DNA from: JBDHTS01 sp044220535 | Lineage (GTDB): Bacteria > Pseudomonadota > Alphaproteobacteria > Micavibrionales > Micavibrionaceae | Length of the DNA stretch: 64,000 nucleotides | Assembly (NCBI GenBank): GCA_044220535.1 | Contig: JBGAQU010000001.1 | Span: 6,935-70,934, forward strand | Direction: 5' to 3' | Shown here: positions 59,333 to 64,000 of the stretch, in pieces | Layout: each line of letters opens with the position of its first letter | Numbering within the stretch: position 1 is the first letter of the stretch | Translations under genes and position numbers: made by a program | Notes under the pieces: model-generated | What the model was told of the DNA's origin: nothing | Database searches by the model: none | What the model saw: only the letters and a program-made list of their open reading frames with translations

Positions 59333-61138
59333 ATGACCAAACCTTTAAGCCAGATCCGTAACTTCGCCATCATCGCCCATATCGACTATGGCAATCCTCC
59401 CTTGCCGACCGCCTGATCCAGACCTGCGGCGGGCTGGAGGCGGGAGATGGTCGAGCAGGTGCTCGACAACATGGATATCGAGAAAGAACGGGGCATCACC
59501 ATCAAGGCCCAGACCGTACGCCTGGCCTATACCGCCAAAGACGGCATCGAATATCAGTTAAACCTAATGGACACACCCGGCCACGTGGATTTCGCGTATG
59601 AGGTCAGCCGCTCCCTCGCCTCCTGCGAAGGATCCCTGCTGATCGTCGACGCGAGCCAGGGCGTGGAGGCGCAGACCCTGGCCAATGTCTATCAGGCCAT
59701 GGACAACAACCATGAGATCGTAACCGTCATCAACAAGATCGACCTGCCCGCCGCCGAACCCGAGCGCGTGCGCGAACAGATCGAGGATGTGATCGGCATC
59801 GACGCGTCCGATGCGGTGCTGTGCTCCGGCAAATCCGGCATAGGCATTCCCGATCTGCTGGAAGCCATTGTCACCCGCCTGCCCGCGCCCAAGGGCGACA
59901 CGGACGCGCCGACCAAGGCGCTGCTGGTGGACAGCTGGTACGATTCCTATCTTGGCGTTGTCATCCTTGTGCGCGTCATCGACGGTTACCTGAAAAAAGG
60001 CCAGAAAATCCGCTTTATGGCGACGGGCGCGACGCGCGATATCGATCGCGTCGGTATGTTCACGCCGAAGAAAGTCATCCTGGACGAACTCGGCCCGGGT
60101 GAGATGGGCTTTATCACCGCCGCCATCAAGGATATTTCCGACACGCTGGTCGGCGACACCATCACCGATGAACGCAAACCCTGCGCCGAACCGCTGGTCG
60201 GGTTCAAGCCGTCCGTGCCGATGGTGTTCTGTTCCCTGTTCCCGGTCGATTCATCCGAATTTGAAAAACTGCGCGAATCCATCGGCAAGCTGAAGCTGAA
60301 CGACGCGTCTTTGCATTATGAGGCGGAGAGCAGCCAGGCGCTCGGCATGGGGTTCCGCTGCGGCTTCCTCGGCCTCCTGCACATGGAGATCATCCAGGAA
60401 CGGCTGGAGCGCGAATTCGACCTCGACATGATCCCGACCGCGCCGAGCGTGGTCTATGAAATCGACCTCACGAATGGTGATCATCTCACGCTGTACAACC
60501 CGGTCGATATGCCGGACGTGTCGCGCATCAAGGAAATCCGCGAGCCGTGGATCCGCGCCACCATCATGACGCCGGACGAATATGTCGGCGGCCTGCTGCA
60601 GCTGTGCCAGGAACGGCGCGGCGTGCAGGTGGAGCTGACCTATGTTGGCGCGCGCGCCATGCTGGTTTACCGACTGCCCCTCAACGAAGTGGTGTTCGAT
60701 TTCTACGACCGCCTGAAATCCATCAGCCGCGGCTATGCCAGCTTCGATTACGCGCTGGACGGGTATGAGGAAGGCGACCTTGTGAAGCTGGACGTGATGG
60801 TCAACCAGGAACCGGTCGACGCCCTGTCCATGATCGTCCACCGCAGCCAGGCCGAACGCCGCGGCCGCCATCTCTGCGAACGCCTGAAAGACCTGATCCC
60901 GAGGCAGATGTTCAAGATCGCCGTGCAAGCCACCATCGGCGCAAAGATCATCGCCCGCGAAGACATCAGCGCCATGCGCAAAGACGTCACCGCGAAGTGC
61001 TATGGCGGCGACGCGACACGGAAGCGGAAGCTGCTGGACAAGCAGAAGAAGGGCAAGGCGAAGATGCGCCAGTACGGGAATGTTGATATCCCGCAGAGTG
61101 CGTTTATCGCGGCGTTGAAGATGGGCGATGAGAAATAG
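59333..61138 (+). pseudogene. lepA: Elongation factor 4 (LepA), 5' end disrupted by two indels
   Basis: LepA/EF4 is a translational GTPase that back-translocates ribosomes. From the ATG at 59333 (AGGGAA upstream) the protein reads MTKPLSQIRNFAIIAHID, then YGNPP where HGKST is expected, and stops at 59414. A base is missing near 59393 and two bases (one GC of GCGCGG) near 59440. After that, EMVEQVLDNMDIEKERGITIKAQTV runs unbroken to 61138 with a normal LepA body and C-terminus (YGGDATRKRKLLDKQKKGKAKMRQYG). The P-loop is therefore destroyed as written. Three anomalies within a few bases point to sequence error rather than decay. Confidence 0.85.
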
Positions 61139-61150
61139 GCGCTGTACGAA

Positions 61151-61193
61151 AATACCATTTGACACATGCCAAATACCTTTTTATAATGGTATT
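61151..61193 (+). promoter_or_regulatory. vapBC promoter with flanking operator inverted repeat
   Basis: TTGACA (61159-61164) and TATAAT (61182-61187) are perfect sigma-70 boxes 17 bp apart. AATACCATT (61151-61159) and AATGGTATT (61185-61193) form a perfect 9-bp inverted repeat touching the -35 and -10 boxes; a further AATACC is at 61172. This fits antitoxin autorepression. The ATG at 61194 falls where transcription should begin, so the mRNA is likely leaderless. Confidence 0.85.
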
Positions 61194-61450
61194 ATGAATA
61201 CACAAATCACCATCGATGCTGCCGGGCGCATTATCATCCCCAAAAGGGTCCGGGACAAATTGAACCTTGCGCCGGGCGATACGCTAGCACTGGAAAGTAT
61301 GGGTGACCGCATTACATTGAAACCCAGCCGCCTGCCCCCCCCCTCGCCAGGGAAAAAGGCGTATGGGTATTCCGCACGGGCCAGCCCTTGCCCGCCGCAA
61401 CTACGGATGACATGCTTCGCCTGATCCGCGAAGGCGAAGGCCGGGGTTGA
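61194..61450 (+). pseudogene. vapB: VapB/AbrB-type antitoxin, frameshifted in a poly-C tract
   Basis: The N-terminus is a clear AbrB/SpoVT swapped-hairpin DNA-binding domain (ITIDAAGRIIIPKRVRDKLNLAPGDTLALE). After SRLPPP the frame passes through nine C residues (61335-61343) and continues as nonsense to a stop at 61422. In another frame it would read PLAREKGVWVFRTGQPLPAATTDDMLRLIREGEGRG and end at 61450, 3 bp into vapC. Ten (or seven) C residues would restore the frame. The tract may be a sequencing error or a slippage switch. The C-terminal part normally neutralises VapC. Confidence 0.78.
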
Positions 61451-61875
61451 TCCGGCCCGTGAAAGCTTTCCTCGATACCTCTGTGCTCATCCCCGTGTTT
61501 TACGGCGACCATGTTCACCATGACGCCAGCCTGTCCCTGTTCGCCGGGCTGAAAAAAGGTGAAGCCGCCTGCGCCGCGCACAGCCTGTTCGAAGTCTACT
61601 CCGTCCTTACCCGCATGCCCGGACGCCACCGCATCCCGCCGGATCAGGCCATGCTGTTCATCGGCGATATACGGCAGCGCCTGGCCATTATCGCGCTTGA
61701 CCCCGCTGAATATGCGACCGCCCTGGATCGCTGCGCGGCCGCAACCATAACAGGCGGCACAGCCTATGACGCCCTCATCGCAGCCTGCGCCGTCAAGGCG
61801 AAAACAAAAACGATTTACACCTGGAATATGAAACACTATCAGTTTCTGGATGGCGTAAATATAAGAAGACCATAG
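61447..61875 (+). CDS. vapC: VapC-type PIN-domain toxin
   Basis: PIN-domain toxins are Mg-dependent ribonucleases that cleave tRNA or rRNA when not bound by VapB. The 142-residue protein has the first acidic motif FLDTSVLIP, the second acid in HSLFEVYSVLTRMPG and the late GGTAYDALIAACAVKAK segment with its acidic residue. The TTG at 61447 overlaps the vapB stop; a GTG at 61459 is an alternative start. The frame is intact although vapB is shifted. Confidence 0.88.
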   Translation: MIRPVKAFLDTSVLIPVFYGDHVHHDASLSLFAGLKKGEAACAAHSLFEVYSVLTRMPGRHRIPPDQAMLFIGDIRQRLAIIALDPAEYATALDRCAAATITGGTAYDALIAACAVKAKTKTIYTWNMKHYQFLDGVNIRRP

Positions 61876-62015
61876 CTGAAGATGGGGGATGAGAAGTGAC
61901 GAATTTGTCAGGCCTCTTGGCCTTAAAAATCCGCCATCCCGGACCAGGGAGGCGATAGCCGACCGCCGATCCGGGATCCAGGAGATATGCGCGCGGAGCG
62001 CACCTCACACTTTGC
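61876..62015. other. Intergenic region between vapC and the operator array
   Basis: It contains a family C dispersed repeat and otherwise no gene. The GC-rich repeat gives way abruptly to the AT-rich operator array. Confidence 0.5.
61935..61976. repeat. Dispersed repeat, family C, partial
   Basis: CATCCCGGACCAGGGAGGCG then ATAGCCGACCGCCGATCCGGGAT matches the left half of the element at 14509 nearly base for base; the similarity continues weakly into the following AGGAGATATG. The right half with GGGATGAC is missing. Confidence 0.75.
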
Positions 62016-62122
62016 CTTACATTGATTTTTTATATGTAAGAAAAATGATAAAATCCTTACATATAAGTATTGAAATGTAAGAAAAATCATTATAAACTTA
62101 CATATATATCCATCAATGTAAG
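62016..62122. promoter_or_regulatory. Three-copy 41-bp operator array upstream of fic
   Basis: CTTACAT occurs at 62016, 62056 and 62097, and its complement ATGTAAG at 62034, 62075 and 62116. This makes three inverted pairs with 11-12 bp centres repeated every 40-41 bp, about four helical turns. The last half-site ends 9 bp before the Fic ATG. The layout suggests cooperative repressor binding on one DNA face. Confidence 0.85.
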
Positions 62123-62131
62123 ATTTACATC

Positions 62132-63265
62132 ATGAAAATCGAAGACTTCAAATCCGGCCATTTTCGCCAGCAAAATCAATATAAAAGCTTCAGCCCAGTC
62201 CCAATCAACAACCAATGGACATGGGAAGACCCGGTCATCAACACGCTGCTAGAGGATGCAACGCGTGCCTTAAGCGAACTCAATGCTTTTTCACTGATTG
62301 TACCCAATGTGGATTTGTTCATCGCCATGCACATCGTAAAAGAGGCAAACACCTCAAGTCGCATTGAAGGCACACAGACGAATATCGAGGACGCCATCAA
62401 GGATATAGAAGAGATTGATCCTGAAAAGCGCGATGACTGGCAGGAAGTGCAAAACTATATTGCCGCCATGAACCATGCGCTGAACATGCTGGAAAAACTG
62501 CCTCTGTCCAACCGTCTGATCCGTCAGGCGCATAACGTTCTGATGCAGGACGTCAGGGGACATCACAAGACCCCCGGAGATTTCCGTGCGTCCCAGAACT
62601 GGATCGGCGGCACCACATTGAAAAACGCCGTGTTCATCCCGCCGCATCAGGACGAAGTGGCGGGGCTGATGGGGGACCTCGAAAAATTTCTTCATAACGG
62701 AAATATCCAGGTACCGCATCTCATCCGCATCGCCATCGCCCATTACCAGTTTGAAACTATACATCCATTCCTCGATGGCAACGGGCGGATTGGTCGCCTG
62801 CTGATTGTATTGTACTTGCTCAGCACAAGCTTTCTCAGCAAGCCTTCCCTCTATGTCTCCGCCTATCTTGAAAAACATCGTGCCGCCTATTACGATGCGC
62901 TGATGATGGTGCGCACCGGCAACAACCTTGTGCATTGGGTGCGCTTCTTCTTGACCGCGATCCTTGAAACCGCCCAAAAAGGCAAAGACACGTTTCAGTC
63001 GATGCTGGCCCTCAAAAACGAAACCGAATCCAAAATCATGAGCCTGGGCCAGCGCGCCGAAAAAGCGCGCGTTATCGTCGACCATCTCTATGCCCGACCC
63101 AGCATCCACGTCAATCAGGTCGCCGCTTTGCTGGATACGACACATCAATCCGCAAGCACATTGGTCAAGGAACTGATGCGGTTGGATATACTCGTGGAAA
63201 TTACAGGCCAAAGCCGGCACAGGGTTTATGTATTCGAAAAATATCTAAACTTGTTTAGAGATTAA
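62132..63265 (+). CDS. Fic-domain AMP-transferase with winged-helix C-terminus
   Basis: Fic proteins transfer AMP (or another group) from a nucleotide to a target hydroxyl. The 377-residue protein has an N-terminal inhibitory helix motif SSRIEGT (about residues 75-81), matching (S/T)xxxE(G/N), so it is a class II self-inhibited Fic. The catalytic loop is HPFLDGNGRIGR at about 211-222, complete. The C-terminal region (VNQVAALLDTTHQSASTLVKELMRLDILVEITGQSRHRVYVF) is a winged helix-turn-helix, so the protein could bind its own operator array. The class is common in chromosomes; the target is unknown. Confidence 0.92.
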   Translation: MKIEDFKSGHFRQQNQYKSFSPVPINNQWTWEDPVINTLLEDATRALSELNAFSLIVPNVDLFIAMHIVKEANTSSRIEGTQTNIEDAIKDIEEIDPEKRDDWQEVQNYIAAMNHALNMLEKLPLSNRLIRQAHNVLMQDVRGHHKTPGDFRASQNWIGGTTLKNAVFIPPHQDEVAGLMGDLEKFLHNGNIQVPHLIRIAIAHYQFETIHPFLDGNGRIGRLLIVLYLLSTSFLSKPSLYVSAYLEKHRAAYYDALMMVRTGNNLVHWVRFFLTAILETAQKGKDTFQSMLALKNETESKIMSLGQRAEKARVIVDHLYARPSIHVNQVAALLDTTHQSASTLVKELMRLDILVEITGQSRHRVYVFEKYLNLFRD

Positions 63266-63339
63266 GCTAATGCAATTGGCATCATCATTCATTGTAAGCT
63301 TTTGAAGGATATAGGCACGAGAATGCCTTATGCTTTTTA

Positions 63340-64000
63340 ATGACACCTAAATCTATAAGACCAAATGCGCCAGAATCAGTCAAAAGACAATTACGCCAAG
63401 AATCTTATTTTGGATGCTGCATATGTGGAAATCCAATTATAGAATATCATCATATTGTTCCTTATGCTGAAGACCCTCATTTTAGGCCAGAAGATATGAT
63501 GGCTTTGTGTCCCAATCACCATTCTGGCATAAATGCATATCCAAAAAGTGTTCAATATAATTACAAAATGAACCCTTTTAATAAGAAAAACGGCTTTTCC
63601 CTTGGACAACTTGTATTATTTCAAAAAAGTATTGTTTACAAATTAGGGAGCTGTACGTTTACCAACGTACCTGTTTTAGCCGAATTGTTTGGCAATGAAA
63701 TTCTAAAAATAGAAAATTTAGATGATCAGATATTTTTAACGACCAAGCTCTTTGATTTAGAAGGTAATCTATTAGCAGATATCGAGAAAAATGAGTGGAA
63801 AACACAAAATTATAATTTATGGGATATAAAATCAAAATTCAATTATTTGAAAATAAAATCCCAAAAAGGAAAAATATCATTTGAAATTGATGCGCGAAAA
63901 AGCCCTATAGAAATAAGCTATTTTATTTCTCATTCTAATGCTTCGTTGATTGCCAGCCCTAATCATTTATCAATTTATTCTCACGGGCAACCTAGAATTT
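63340..64000 (+). CDS. HNH endonuclease-like protein, cut by window end
   Basis: The frame from the ATG at 63340 stays open to the window end (220 codons so far). The N-terminal part carries an HNH/zinc pattern: CCICG, then EYHHIVPY and LCPNHH about 30 residues later. The rest is an AT-rich, Lys/Asn/Ile-rich domain with no known match. No clear ribosome-binding site is seen. The DNA is markedly more AT-rich than the rest of the window, consistent with horizontal acquisition. It may be a nuclease of a defence or mobile module extending beyond the window. Confidence 0.75.
   Translation, partial: MTPKSIRPNAPESVKRQLRQESYFGCCICGNPIIEYHHIVPYAEDPHFRPEDMMALCPNHHSGINAYPKSVQYNYKMNPFNKKNGFSLGQLVLFQKSIVYKLGSCTFTNVPVLAELFGNEILKIENLDDQIFLTTKLFDLEGNLLADIEKNEWKTQNYNLWDIKSKFNYLKIKSQKGKISFEIDARKSPIEISYFISHSNASLIASPNHLSIYSHGQPRI

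Noticed and set aside
62016..62122. CRISPR-like periodic repeat
   Set aside because: The unit is an inverted pair with similar AT-rich centres, only three copies, no unique spacers and no cas genes; it reads as an operator array.

Overview
This window is chromosomal DNA of a motile alphaproteobacterium that uses the CtrA cell-cycle/motility circuit. The evidence is direct: ctrA itself, the phosphotransferase chpT, the sigma-54-type flagellar activator flbD, a TipF-like degenerate EAL protein, fliF-fliG-fliH-fliN, flhA, flhF-flhG, fliI-fliJ, and an alphaproteobacterial LexA box (GTTC-N7-GTTC). The gene set would fit a Micavibrionales or Rhodospirillales-like lineage, but the sequence alone does not settle this. 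I saw no rRNA, tRNA, CRISPR array, transposase or phage gene. The sequence looks like a draft assembly. It has a 26-base N gap inside a gene, and several core genes carry small indels (lepA, a FliK-like gene, an O-antigen ligase, a histidine kinase, vapB).

Layout. 0.2-22.4 kb is mostly flagellar. fliF-G-H-N and flbD come first, then two accessory genes and an OmpA lipoprotein. flhA, a glycosyltransferase facing a metallophosphoesterase, a DUF3137 protein, flhF-flhG and a frameshifted FliK-like gene follow. A leaderless class D beta-lactamase-like gene sits next to the reverse-strand fliI-fliJ operon. 22.4-26.9 kb holds ctrA, pgsA, pyrD and the TipF-like gene. 27-42.9 kb carries the peptide ABC transporter YejA/B/E/F, scattered among kdsB, a broken O-antigen ligase, small unknown genes, an M20 peptidase, secreted repeat and EF-hand proteins, and a thiamine-phosphate-synthase-like gene. 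43-48 kb has rpsU, aminopeptidase P, and a DNA-repair pair (radical SAM protein plus UdgX-type uracil-DNA glycosylase) behind a LexA-box promoter. 48-51.4 kb is a reverse-strand three-gene two-component operon whose first kinase has lost its N-box. 51.6-56.6 kb runs phosphohexomutase, chpT, a CheY-like regulator, cheR and purH. 56.7-59.2 kb holds small orphan genes, two of them behind CtrA boxes, and an I78 inhibitor. 59.3-64 kb has lepA, a VapBC module, a Fic protein behind a striking 41-bp operator array, and an AT-rich partial HNH gene running off the end.

How the parts fit. CtrA, with ChpT feeding it phosphate, probably controls part of this flagellar set. Exact TTAA-N7-TTAA boxes lie upstream of three uncharacterised genes (about 40.5, 56.8 and 58.5 kb), and a near-match precedes flhF. 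Three families of intergenic inverted repeats (GTCATCCC...GGGATGAC) punctuate gene ends. The most notable non-core elements are the LexA-controlled radical SAM/UdgX repair pair, the three-copy operator array in front of the Fic gene, and the vapBC promoter, which has perfect consensus boxes placed so that the mRNA should be leaderless.
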